Below, piece by piece: positions 22,163 to 33,007 of a stretch of DNA of 64,000 nt. The position numbers and the translations under genes were made by a program. The notes below the pieces were generated by a model that had not been told where the DNA came from, ran no database searches, and saw only the letters and a list, made by a program, of their open reading frames with translations. The DNA is from Bretschneidera sinensis (Eukaryota > Streptophyta > Magnoliopsida > Brassicales > Akaniaceae): positions 94,575,873-94,639,872 of the forward strand of contig CM043704.1 in NCBI GenBank assembly GCA_023935145.1. Reading direction: 5' to 3'. How positions within the stretch are numbered: the first letter of the stretch is position 1; each line of letters starts with the position of its first letter.

Positions 22163-23495
22163 TGTTTTGCGATAATATACCTAAATAAATGGGTAAATAA
22201 TCGCACTTGTTTTACTTGCAAGTGCACAAGGTCAATAGTGTAGCATAGTGTGCGAATGCAAGATCATCTCCACAGGGATTGGTAAAGTTCGATTTAGAAT
22301 TATAATTGCAATGTAAAAAGATAGAAATAATAAACTGAAGGGTGATTTGATAATAATAAAGACATAGGGCTTTGATATCCACCACTAGTCATACATTCCC
22401 GATTTTGTATAAAGTATCAGTGCTCTAGCCATATTATGTGTACCTACTGGTTGCCAACCTAAGGGCATGGTATCTACTCCTTAAGCTATTGATTTCCCTA
22501 AGCAACGAGTTAGGCATGGTATCTACTCTAACTCTTTTCTTCCTTAAGGGATTCAGCATGGTATCTGCTTGAGTTGTTCCTTAAGAAAGCATAGGTACTG
22601 TGGAAATCGACAACCACATGAGACCTAGGGCATGGTATCTACTCCCGGTTTCCCATGTTGATTAACCCGGGTATCCGGATAAGATGGTCCCTTGTTACTA
22701 ATGTTAGACCCAGGACTCGGTCATCCAAATTGATCTAACTAACCTATCCATACCACATGCATACGTTGGCCTTACACATACATATGAGGAATGTAAATAA
22801 GCACAGGTATTAATCAAGTTAAGTAACATAATAAGCTTATGCAAAGATTTAATCAATGAATAAAAATATGGGAATGCATAACTAGGGCTTCAATCGAGCC
22901 CTATAAGAGAGTTAGTTACACATACTAACTGGAGTAAACATAATTAAACAAAACATAAGGGAGAAGAATAAACCCGAGAGAAGAGGCGTCAATTCTCTCC
23001 CAAGCTCTCCACTCCAAGTAAAAGAAAAGAGAAAAGTGTTTACTATCTAAGGTGTGTCCTTTTGTGTGTGAGTTACAAGTGTATTTATAGGTCTTTGAGA
23101 AGTCCTAATAGACCCATGAATCCTAAACTTTCCTAAAACGAAACTCTTGTATTTTCCAAAATAAGGTTCTGCAGTTTACTGTTCACGCCCGTATCTTTGC
23201 GCTCGATCGCATGTGCCTTGCGCTCGATCGCAAGTTGCGCTCGATCCTAGCTGTGTGCGCACGATCGTATGTGCGCTCGATCGCACTTCATGTGCGCTCG
23301 ATCGCACTTTGTCCAGAAAGTGCTCCAGGGCTTCTAGATTTCTTCCTTAAAGTGCCAAAACTGCTTCTTTTTCTCCAAGACCCTATAAAAACATGTAAAA
23401 CACACAAATGGAGTAAAAGATACCAAATTAATGTAATAAAGGATCTAACAAGTGTAAATAAGGGGGCTTAAATATGTATATTTAAGCGTCTATCA
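22163..23495 (-). repeat. 5' LTR of the Athila-like element (1333 bp)
   Basis: Same length as the left LTR and nearly identical to it. Carries the motif array (23198-23306) and the TATA box (23082-23089). Confidence 0.96.
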
Positions 23496-23949
23496 GGATT
23501 CTCAGAATACTCATCAAGAGGTCAGTGTTGACCTCAAACTCCACACCGCTAACTCTGGTTCTGAATCTCAGAGCCAGAGGACTGGGTTTCACCAAGTTCG
23601 CATAGAACTGGTGAATCAGTCGCGGGTAATATTTTTCATGAATTCTGACCAGTGGGGTCAGATTTATTGCCTCAAAGGCTGGTAGAATATCGAAATTACC
23701 ATGGCGAATAGAGTCGAAATCAACGACTCTACCCGTCATGATTTTCTTGTGACGGATTATTGAATTATACCTCTTATGAGCCGCTGGGCTGTAAAACAGA
23801 GTCTGCTCCAACTCTGTTCTGGGCTCCTTGCTGGATGACCCTGCTGCTCCCTTCCCTTTCGACTCCGAAGCCGAAGGTTTTGAAGACCTTGGCTTTTTGG
23901 GCGCATTAGGTCCACTAGTTGTGAGTTTTATACGGATTTTGTCACTCAT
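23496..23949 (-). pseudogene. Envelope-like ORF3 of the SIRE-like element, 5' part
   Basis: ATG at 23949 starts MSDKIRIKLTTSGPNAPKKP, a basic, Ser/Lys-rich N-terminus. A conserved segment (Y-x3-LIHQFYANL...VSGVEFEVNTDLL) follows, similar to the Athila ORF3. The native reading ends at the TSD (23496-23500); a longer apparent ORF runs into the Athila LTR. The continuation lies at 11825-11018. No cleavable signal peptide is visible. Confidence 0.85.
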
Positions 23950-24160
23950 TTTGGAGAAATTTGAAGTTTTTGGAAAAAGAAAATTTGGTAAAAATGAGAG
24001 ATTTTAACCGTAGAAAGTTAAAAATCTCTTTAGGAATGAGTAGATCGGTGTGTTTAGAAGGGATTTGGATGGTTTTTAGATCAAAAAGATGAATTTTTCT
24101 AGAGAGAGAAAGCTTGGGCTCTTTGAAAATGGCGTAAAAATGGCGAAAATGAACAGTTCC

Positions 24161-24167
24161 TTTTATA
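24161..24167 (-). promoter_or_regulatory. Putative internal TATA box before SIRE ORF3
   Basis: Minus strand reads TATAAAA, 12 bp from the nearest CCAGTCGACTGG site (24179) and about 210 bp upstream of the ORF3 ATG (23949). It repeats the LTR order of palindrome array then TATA. Promoter activity is inferred, not shown. Confidence 0.5.
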
Positions 24168-24178
24168 GAATCGCGATA

Positions 24179-24514
24179 CCAGTCGACTGGGTAAACGTAC
24201 CAGTCGACTGGGTCTCTTTGAAAAGATGAACAGTTTCTTTACCAGTCGACTGGGTAAACGTACCAGTCGACTGGGTGAACTGGCAGAGAGTTACCAGTCG
24301 ACTGGACTATTTTTAACAGTCGACTGGAGGACAAGGGTTTTTCAAAAAGTTGGCTCCAAACAGGATTTAATCTTATAGACGACTAGAGAAGACTTACCAG
24401 TCGTCTGGTAGAATTGGCAAAGAGTTGCCAGTCGACTGGGTCAACATTATCAGTCGACTGGAATATCTGGCAGAGACTTAGCAGTCGACTGGGTCACATG
24501 TACCAGTCGACTGG
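24179..24514. repeat. Internal array of CCAGTCGACTGG palindromes between pol and ORF3
   Basis: About eleven sites, including perfect ones at 24179, 24200, 24242, 24263, 24294, 24428 and 24503, and variants near 24315, 24397, 24450 and 24481. It is the same motif as in the LTRs, but the intervening sequence differs, so it is not simply a copied LTR segment. Confidence 0.9.
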
Positions 24515-25623
24515 ACCCTTGGCAAAATTTCCAGTCTGGTATTTTTAGCACGAATTTGTTTATCTATGACATTTTTGAGTGAGGGAAATAATTAAACAAT
24601 GATTAATACTCTTTCACTCAATGTCAAATATGCAAATGATAAAATGAGATGCAATCAAACATTCAGTTTATCATAATCAAGCAATCCCATCAACATTCAA
24701 ATTTTACAAAAACTAGCTCCACTTAAGGGTTTTGTAAGAATATCAGCTATTTGATCTTCTGAAGGTATAAATTATAATCTTATATCACCTTTTTGAGCAT
24801 GATCTTTTAGGAAATGATGTCTAATCTCTATATGCTTGGTTCTAGAGTGCTGAATAGGATTTTTGGTTAGGTTGATGGCACTAGTATTATCACAAAATAT
24901 AGGAATATTTTTGAGACTCATGCCATAGTCTTCTAGTTGTTGTTTCATCCATAGTACTTGGGCACAACAATTGCCAGTTGCTACATATTCCGCCTCAGCG
25001 GTTGATAGTGCAACTGAATTCTGTTTCTTGGAGAACCAAGAAGTTAACATAGCACCTAAGAATTGGTATGTTCCACTTGTGCTTTTTCTATCTAACCTAC
25101 ATCCAGCAAAATCAGCATCCGAATATCCTACTAGCTCAAAAGATGATTCTCTATAATACCATAATCCTATGGTCTGGGTCCTTTGTAGATATCTAAGGAT
25201 TCTTTTTACTGCAACTACATGTGATTCCTTAGGATTAGATTGAAATCTAGCACACATGCATACACTGAACATTATATCAGGTCTACTTGCAGTCAAGTAC
25301 AGTAAAGCACCTATCATGCTTCTATAATATTTAGAATCTACAGTTTTACCTCTTTCATCAAGATCAAGTTTGGTGGTTGTGCTCATAGGCGTTCCAATTG
25401 GCTTTGAGCTTTCCATCCCGAACCTTTTTAGTAGATCTTTGATGTACTTTTGTTGATTGATGAAGATACCTCCTTTTAGTTGCTTGATTTGCAGTCCAAG
25501 GAAGTAGGTAAGTTCTCCCATCATGCTCATTTCAAATTCACCTTGCATGCACTTTGCAAACTCTTGACACATAGATTCATTAGTAGCACCAAATATAATA
25601 TCATCAACATATATTTGAACTAT

Positions 25624-25628
25624 CAAAG
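25624..25628. repeat. Target-site duplication CAAAG of the solo LTR
   Basis: CAAAG at 25624-25628 and again at 27520-27524, directly flanking TGTAATACCC...GGGTCGTTACA. Confidence 0.95.
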
Positions 25629-27519
25629 TGTAATACCCGTATTTGTAAAAAAAAAAAAAAAAAAATTGATGTAAATAGTAAAATTCGGTGGTCAACAGAG
25701 TTTCAAAGAAAGAATAGTGAAAGGTGAAGGTGAAAAGTGAAAGGTGAAAGTGAAAGGTGAAAGTGAAAGTGAAAGTGAAAAAAAAAAAAAAAATTGAAGT
25801 TGCTGATTTAAGTTGATATTGCCTCGCTCGTGGATATTGTAGAAGGAGAGCTGCTTAAGTTTTCAGTCCAGGTTTTTATGGTTCTAAAGGAATTTCGTTC
25901 ATCTGTTTTCTCAAATAATTTGAGAGTTTAAAGAAAGGTTGAGAGAGCAAAATTTTGAAGGGATTTTCGGAAATATTTTATAGAGAATTACGAGAAGCTA
26001 TCAGAATAGCAGAAGGTAATAAGGTAATGTTTATTTTAAAATTTTAGCATTTATAAAAATTCCAGGAAGCTAAAGTGAAAATTTTCAAAATGTGTAGTTT
26101 ATGAAGAAATAAATAAATAATTAGAAATTTAATTCAAATATTATGTCAGGTGTCGGTGGTCAACGATCGGGAGAAATTTCGGAGAAGAACGAGAAAGGCA
26201 AGGAGGTGGTCCACGGGTAACTTTAAGTACTACGTGGTGAGTTGGATTTACTTTAAGTAGTCTAAATAAAAAAATTAATTATTTAGTGATAATATTAAAT
26301 TTAATTATTAAAGTATGTTTGGGTGATAGATGAAAAATTGATTTATGAGTATGATAGGAAATTTGGACATGTAGAAATATTTTTTTTGGTGAGAAGTGAT
26401 ATTTTTGGAAATAATAAGTTTATTTGAGCATAAAAGAGATAAATAAATTATTGGTGAGTTATAATTATGTTTTAACACGAATTATGATGAGACGAAATTT
26501 CGTGAATCTTGGCAAGTTTTGATGGGTGATTTGATATGATTTGGGATGAGAGGAATTTTTGAGAATAATGAGGTTAGCCAATTTTAAATATTTTGAATTT
26601 ATATGTTGTTTTTTTTATATTGTTGTTCATATGCATATGCATTAAATGAAAAGAAAAGAACCGGGAAGGCAGCCGGTCTAATGAAAAGAAAAGAACCGGG
26701 AAGGCAGCCGGTCTAATGAAATAACCGTGACAGCCGGTATATGCTGGAATGAAAAGTGAAAACCGTGACAGCCGGTATATGCCGGAATTAACCGGGAAGG
26801 TAGCCGGTCTGATGAGAAAAAAAAAAACCGAGAGGGCGGCCGGTCTAAGATAATAACAACCTGTCGACAGGTGGGAAGACGTTCCCATCATAATCATTCA
26901 TTCATGACATCGGATTTAATTATTGCTTGCATTATTGAAATGTTGATGTGTGGTGTATGATGGTGAATTTATTTAGAGATAGATGAGTCTCTTAGAGAGA
27001 GACAATTACCATGAGAAAATGAGAAGGAAATAAATATAAATATATATATATGGGAATTTTTTTGTTGTTAGATATTTATGCTATTATCTAGTTATAGGAG
27101 AAATAAATGATTAAATATGAATGGGTTATTTATGAGATTAGAATACTTTTAGTAAATTTAATTCAATGAGCTTATGAAGCTCATCCCCCCATTGTACAAT
27201 GATTTCAGGTAACAATCAGGTCAAGTAGTTGGTGGGTCCCAGCTCAGACAGAATAAAATTCTGTAAGCCATGTACGTGTCCATATCCTCATACTAGTGTG
27301 AAAAGAAAATAAATATTTGTAAATATTCATGCATCTTATGTTGTAAATTATATGTAAATTAATGTCAGATTTATATACCTCCTTTGTTGAGGTTGATAAT
27401 GAACTTTTTGTTAGTATTATTATTATTATTATTTTTTTGTTGCATATATGTGTCGTGCTGAGATTCTCAAAATGTGAGGACTTCGTTTCGGGGTGGCCAA
27501 CCCGGGATGGGTCGTTACA
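25629..27519 (+). mobile_element. Solo LTR (1891 bp) of the Ty3/gypsy family seen at 1-7638
   Basis: Starts TGTAATACCC and ends GGGTCGTTACA, with a 5-bp CAAAG duplication on both sides. Landmarks shared with the reverse complement of 5350-7638 include the gggaagacgttccca block (about 26872-26886), the CCGTGACAGCCGG units (26704-26785), and the tgagcttatgaagctcatc block (about 27167-27185). There are no internal gag or pol sequences, so it is the product of LTR-LTR recombination after insertion into the SIRE RT. Purine-rich GGTGAAAGTGAAA repeats at 25716-25793 are low-complexity. Confidence 0.94.
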
Positions 27520-29819
27520 CAAAGTGTCATTTTTGTGAGTTTTTGTGAAGAGAGTTGTATCTATTCTACCTCTTACAAAATCATTATCAATCAAAAATTT
27601 ACTTAGTCTTTCATACCATGCCCTTGGAGCTTGCTTCAACCCATATAGAGCTTTAGAAAGTTTATAGATATGATTTGGAAGACTTGGATTTTCAAATCCA
27701 AGAGGTTGTTCAACATAAACCTCTTCTTCTATAAAGCCATTTAAAAAGGCACTTTTCACATCCATTTGAACTAGCTTGAATTCATTAAAGCATGCAAAGG
27801 CTAATAACATTCGAATAGCTTCTAATCTAGCTACGGGAGCATAGGTTTCATCAAAATCTATTCCTTCCTCTTGGTTATATCCCTTAGCAACTAGTCTAGC
27901 CTTATTTCTAGTTACTATACCATTTTCATCCATTTTATTTCTATATACCCATTTAGTTCCAATAATTGAATGATCTTTAGGTATTGGAACTAGTTCCCAA
28001 ACATTGTTTCTCTCAAATTGATTTATCTCTTCCTGCATTGCAATTATCCAATCATTATCTTTTTCAGCTTCTATAAATGTCTTAGGTTCTACTTGAGACA
28101 AATAAGCCACAAAATTGCAAATATTTCTAATGGAAGAGCGAGTTCTTACCCCTTGTGAAGGATCACCAATTACTTGATCAATTGTATGATGATTTACATA
28201 CCTCCAATCCTTGGGTAGATTTCCCTCTTTTGACTTGAGGATGGTTGGTCCAAATTTGGAGTTGCCATCCCTTCATTTGTTTGAGTAGAACTCACTTTTA
28301 GGTCAACAATGGGAGTAGGAGTTTCCATTCTTGGAATAAAATCTGCATCATCTTTAAAGGAAACTTCTCCACTACTCAATGGGTTAGATTCATCAATAGT
28401 TACATGCACAGATTCTTCTACTACTAGAGTTCTCTTATTGAAAACTCTATAAGCCTTACTAGTAGTTGAATATCCTAAAAATATCCCTTCATCGGTCTTG
28501 GAATCAAATTTACCCAAGTTAGTTTTATTGTTATTTAAGATGAAGCACTTACTACCAAAGGCACGAAAATAGGAAATATTGGGCTTTCTCCCTTTCCATA
28601 GTTTATATGGTGTTTTATCAAGCAAAGGCCTTATCAAGATTCTATTTAAAATATAGCAAGAAGTATTCACGGCTTCAGCCCAAAAATATTTTGGTAAATT
28701 ATTTTCACAAAGCATTGTTCTTGAAAATTCTTCTAGAACTCTATTTTTCCTCTCAACAACTCCATTTTGTTGAGGTGTTCTAGGAGCTGAAAAGTTGTGA
28801 TTAATTCCATTTTCATCACAAAATTTTGAAAAGCTTTGATTTTCAAATTCTTTGCCATGATCACTTCTTATTCTTGAAATACAAATTCCTTTTTCATTTT
28901 GTACCTTTTTGCAAAACTTTTCAAATCATTTGAAAGCTTCATCCTTATAAGCAATAAAAATAACAAAGGTATATCTTGAATAGTCATCAACAATAACAAG
29001 AGCATATTGATGGCCACCTAGACTAATGGTATTAATTGGACCAAATAAGTCCATATGCAAAAGTTCCAAAGGTCTAGTAGTTGAAACTACATTTTTTGCT
29101 TTAAAAGATATTCTAGTTTGTTTTCCCATTTGATAAGCATTGCAAATTTTGTCTTTTTCAAAATTGATTTTAGGAAGTCCAATAACTAAATCTTTTCTTG
29201 AAACAATTTTTAGCAAATTCATGTTTACATGACCAAGCCTTCTATGCCACAACCATTGATTTTCACTAAAAGTAGGAAAACATTTTTCATTATTGGAATG
29301 TAAGGATTTCAAATCAACTATATAGACATTTTCATGTCTATGGCCAATGAATTTGATCTTGTTGCTCTTGATGTCTATAACTAGACAATGAGAGGTCTCA
29401 AATGTGACTTTATACCCTTTGTCACATAATTGACTAATGCTAAGTAAATTTGGCTTAAGGCCTTGTACTAGCAATACATTATCTAAGTTTGAGAAATCAT
29501 TACCGACTTTTCCATGCCCGATGATCTTTATTTTAGTATTGTTTCCAATGGTCACAAGTCCACCATCTCTTAGAGTTAGCTCATTGAATACACTTTTATC
29601 ACCAGTCATATGCTTCGAGCAACCGCTATCAAGGTACCAACAGTTACCTTTCTCCTTGGTGTGAAGGCAAATCTACATCACACAAGGATATACGATAGCA
29701 CTTTTAGGTACCCAAAATTTCTTGGGTCCTTTGGGGTTAGTCCTGGAAAATACGGTTCTTTTTGGGACCCATACTTTCTTAATATGTGGAACTTTATGAA
29801 CAAGTTGATGATGTACAAT

Positions 29820-30170
29820 CCTAGCATTATAGTCATAGAAATTTCTAGGAAATCTTACATGTGTATTCCTATAATCCTTAGGATGATAGTTCCTAGGATA
29901 CATGTTTCTATGGTAAGGAGTATGAAAATGCATGTCATTTCCAGAAAATGAATGATGATGCATTCTAGGATACATGCTAGCATATGTATGCAAGTTATTT
30001 CTAGAATAGCCATGATGGTGATTCCTAGGATGAGCATGAGCATAATGCATTCTTTGATTATACACATTGTTCCTAGAATGAGCATGATGATTATTTCTAG
30101 GATGTGTATGAGCATTTCTAGAATGAGCATACAAATAAGCATGAGTATTTTTAGGATGCTTCAATTTAGT
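29820..30170 (-). repeat. His/Asn/Arg-rich repeat segment of SIRE gag
   Basis: Within the gag ORF the minus strand encodes repeated HPRN/HSRN/YPRN-like tetrapeptides separated by His-rich spacers, about residues 530-640. The DNA repeats a ttcctagga/tttctagaa core with gagcatga. Gags of this lineage usually have a second zinc-binding region near here; none is visible. Confidence 0.75.
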
Positions 30171-31771
30171 ATGATCATTTAAGTTTCTAGACTTCCTAGG
30201 ATTTATCGAGGGAGTGCTTTTAACAATGCTAGGAGCTTTTGAAGTAGAAGCTCCATTTACACAAGAGGCTTTCATGAATAAGCTCTCTTTTGTTTTTTGT
30301 TTTCCCAATGGAGAATATCCTACACCAGATTTTCCTCCACTTAATCTTTGGGAAGAAAGCACTTCATCAAGTTTTTCTTTACCAAGCATAAGTCTAGATA
30401 TAGTGCTGTTTAATTCAGAAATTTTATTTTTCAAATTCTCATTTTCATCTTTAAGAAAATATTGAGACGAATTATACAGTAAAGATGATAATTTTTCTTT
30501 TTCTTCTCTAAGAACTATCATTTCTTTAGAAAGAGATGATACTTCTTTCTTAAGAACAGAATTTCTAGAATCAAATTTCTTTAATTCTTCATGCATTTCA
30601 TTTATGACTTCTAGCAGTTCTTCACTACTAGTAACAATATTATTTTTTGAAGAGGGAGAAGATGTTACCTCACTTTCATCATCGATTGCCATCAAACAAA
30701 GGTTGGCAATTTCTTCGTATCCGATTTCTTTGTTTGATGACTCATCTTCTTCGTCATCGCTCCAGGTAGTTGCTACCATAGCTTTCTTCTTGAAGCCCTT
30801 GTATGGTTTGCTTGAAACCGGACAGTCAGCTTTTATATGTCCTGACTTCTTGCAGCCATAGCACATAAGTGGTTCCCTTTTTGAGGTGGGATCCTTTGAG
30901 TAAGGTTTCTTGCTTTTCTTCAAGAACCTATGGAATCGTCTGGTGATTAAAGCCATTTCACCATCCTCTTCACTGCTCTCTGCTTCTTGTTCTAATTCCT
31001 TTTCTTTGTTGCTCGTAGAAGCTTTGAGAGCAATTTGCTTTTTCTTCTTCTCATCATCATTGACGATGGGAGTCATTTCTTCCATCTCGTATGTCAATAA
31101 TGACCCAAGCAGCGTCTCAACATCAAGCTTGTCAAGATTTTTGACCTCCTGAATGGCTGTCCTCTTTGGTTTCCATTCTGGTGGCAGAGATCTTAAGATT
31201 TTTCTGATTAGTTCAACTTCCTCAATATTCTTGCCAAGCAATTTTAAACCATTTATAATAGTAGTGAATCGTGAGTGCATTTCGGAAATGGTTTCGTTAG
31301 GAGACATCTTAAAAGATTCATACTCAGAAATTAGCATGTAAATTTTAGACTTTTTTACTTCACTTGTTCCTTCATATGTGACTTGCAATTTATCCCATAT
31401 TTCTTTAGCAGAAACACATGCAGATATTTTGTTATATTCAGAAATATCTAATGCACAATGTAGCATGCTTGTTGCTCTGCTATTGAGAGACATCGTTCTA
31501 CAATCCTCGTCAGTAAACTCAGTTTTGAGTTTAGGCATTGTATGAAGAGTCTCTCCAATAACTATTTCTTTTGAGGGAATTTTAGGTCCCTCTTCTATAA
31601 TTCTCCATAGATTGTAATCTTGTCCTTCGACGAAGATTTTCATTCTATTTTTCCAGTAGTTATAATTTGATCCATTGAACAATGGTGGTCTAGTATAAGA
31701 GTGTCCCTCAGAGTAGCTATTTGTTGCCATTGGATCAACTCTAGGAATTTAAGCCTAATAAAGAGAACGAA

Positions 31772-31783
31772 GCTCTGATACCA
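31772..31783 (-). other. Primer binding site (tRNA-iMet) of the SIRE-like element
   Basis: Minus strand reads TGGTATCAGAGC, a perfect match to the plant iMet primer site, two bases after the LTR end. Confidence 0.95.
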
Positions 31784-31785
31784 AT

Positions 31786-33002
31786 TATAGCTCGAGGTTT
31801 CAACCCAAGAGGGGGGTGAATTGGGTTTTTAAAAACTTCTGCAGAATTTATACAAGTTTATAAAAACTTATAAGCAACAAATAATTAATACAAGTAATAA
31901 GCTGTAAATAAAGAGTTTCAGGAAAGAGGATGCAAACACAGTTATAGTGGTTCGGCAATATCGGATTCGTTCCGACCCTACGTCCACTCTCTTCAAGGAA
32001 CTCCTTGAAGTAATCCACTAAGAAAACTTAGTTGCACAACTTAGCCGGGTGTTGCACAAACCGTACACAAGCAATTTATAGGAATTGCTTAAACCGAAAA
32101 ATCCTCTTCCTTTCGGAAGTTTCCCCTTCCTCTCGGAAGTAATCCCTTTACAAAGATGGTGTAAAGTAAAAGGTAGAGAGACGGCAAATGAAAGCTTATT
32201 ACAACAGAAATGTCTCTCTTTCAAAGTAAAGCTTGAATAAATGGCTCAACAAGATTATTTCAAAGCTTTTTGTGTTTCAAGAGTATAAAAACTTGATTAT
32301 ATGAGATCAACTCTTTTTGAATATATGCTTCTTCATTTTGAATGCTTTGCTGAATGGGTTTATATAGCAATCAATTAATATGACCGTTTTGGACTTTAAT
32401 TTGAAAAAGATTTACTTTAAAACGTTCAGATTTGGAGTCCAACGGTCATATTTTTGAATTACCAGTCGACTGGGTCGAGATGCCAGTCGACTGGGTTCAC
32501 TTGAAAAATACTCGTTTTCAGACCTTCTGGGTATCCAGTCGACTGGTATATATCATCCAGTCGACTGAGGACTTTCTGTCCATTTTACCAGTCGACTGGG
32601 TTGATTCATCCAGTCGACTGGGGTGTTTCATCCAGTCGACTGGGTACCTTCTGACCTATATACCAGTCGACTGGTATATGTACCCAGTCGACTGGGTTGT
32701 TTTCCAACCCTGTTTTTCTTCTGTTTTTCATTAAAAACATTTAAAAATAATGGTTTTAGAAAAACCTTTTGTGTTTGAGCCATTGAACAAGCTAATACAA
32801 TGTATGAGTGAGACTTACATTGGTTCTAAACCTTAAGACCTATACTAGATCTTCAGTCTTCACTTGATACTTGATTTGGTTCGAGTTTTTGCACTTTGTT
32901 CCTTGGTTGAATGTGTTTGATCCTTAATACAACTTAGTTTAAACATGTTAGTTAAATAACAGTTGTGTTTTGCCATCATTAAAATACGGGCGAGGGTCAA
33001 CA
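31786..33002 (-). repeat. 5' LTR of the SIRE-like element (1217 bp)
   Basis: Partner of 9098-10346. Nine palindromic sites lie at 32462-32695, and the TATA box (TATATAAA, minus) at 32359-32366. The plus-strand start TATAGCTCGAG has lost the terminal TG (a change in the element-sense CA end). Confidence 0.93.
32462..32695. repeat. Array of nine CCAGTCGACTGG palindromes (5' LTR)
   Basis: Sites start at 32462, 32483, 32535, 32557, 32588, 32610, 32632, 32663 and 32684; all are perfect except 32557. The 3' LTR has ten, with an extra 30-bp unit around 9930-9965, so copy number changed after insertion. Confidence 0.9.
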
Positions 33003-33007
33003 ATATA
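33003..33007. repeat. Target-site duplication ATATA (right) of the SIRE-like element
   Basis: Matches 9093-9097. Confidence 0.8.

Larger units (their letters stand above)
11826..23495 (-). mobile_element. Athila-like Ty3/gypsy retrotransposon, nearly full length and young, minus strand
   Basis: 11,670 bp with 1333-bp LTRs at 11826-13158 and 22163-23495, a TSD of GGATT, a tRNA-Asp primer site and a polypurine tract. By eye the two LTRs differ at only about two sites (near 11830 and near 13112), pointing to a recent insertion. Element-sense order: LTR, leader, gag-pol, CGATCG-type arrays with TATA-like box, ORF3, long 3' noncoding region, PPT, LTR. Two in-frame TGA stops (17156-17158 in integrase, 15523-15525 in ORF3) disable this copy. 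It lies in the third ORF of the SIRE-like element. The lineage call rests on the PBS, the RNGKVIG motif after gag and the third ORF. Confidence 0.95.
24697..31730 (-). pseudogene. Gag-pol of the SIRE-like element, broken by stops, a frameshift and a solo LTR
   Basis: Gag from ATG 31730 (MATNSYSEGHSYTRPPLFNG) has a zinc knuckle at residues 290-303 (CYGCKKSGHIKADC) and a His/Asn/Arg-rich C-terminus. A TAG (29673-29675) ends gag, but the same frame continues into protease (WYLDSGCSKHMTG), pre-integrase (LWHRRLGHVN) and integrase (D in HMDLFGP, then after a TGA at 28926-28928 D in IRSDHGKEF, and E in PQQNGVVERKNR). A frameshift lies near 28200-28240. RT begins in 28110-27520 ([20 protein letters not shown]), is split by the solo LTR, and resumes at 25628 with YVDD and RNase H. 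A TAA at 24772-24774 precedes 24 more codons in frame (containing DQIADILTKPL), with the natural stop at 24697-24699. SIRE/Maximus lineage; nonfunctional. Confidence 0.9.
9098..33002 (-). mobile_element. SIRE/Maximus-like Ty1/copia retrotransposon with envelope-like ORF, minus strand, nested insertions
   Basis: LTRs at 9098-10346 and 31786-33002, TSD ATATA, a perfect 12-nt iMet primer site at 31772-31783 and a polypurine tract at 10347-10360 define the element. Removing the Athila insertion and the solo LTR leaves about 10.3 kb, usual for SIRE-type elements. Order in element sense: LTR, gag, protease-integrase-RT-RNase H, palindrome array with TATA-like box, envelope-like ORF3, PPT, LTR. By eye the LTRs differ at roughly two dozen positions plus array indels, so it is clearly younger than the gypsy element at 1-7638 and older than the Athila insertion it carries. 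Pol has in-frame stops and a frameshift, so it is defective. Confidence 0.93.

Noticed and set aside
29673..29675. Programmed stop-codon readthrough between SIRE gag and pol
   Set aside because: Considered because the frame continues after TAG, but similar in-frame stops occur at 28926 and 24772 in pol where readthrough is not expected, so mutation is the simpler reading.
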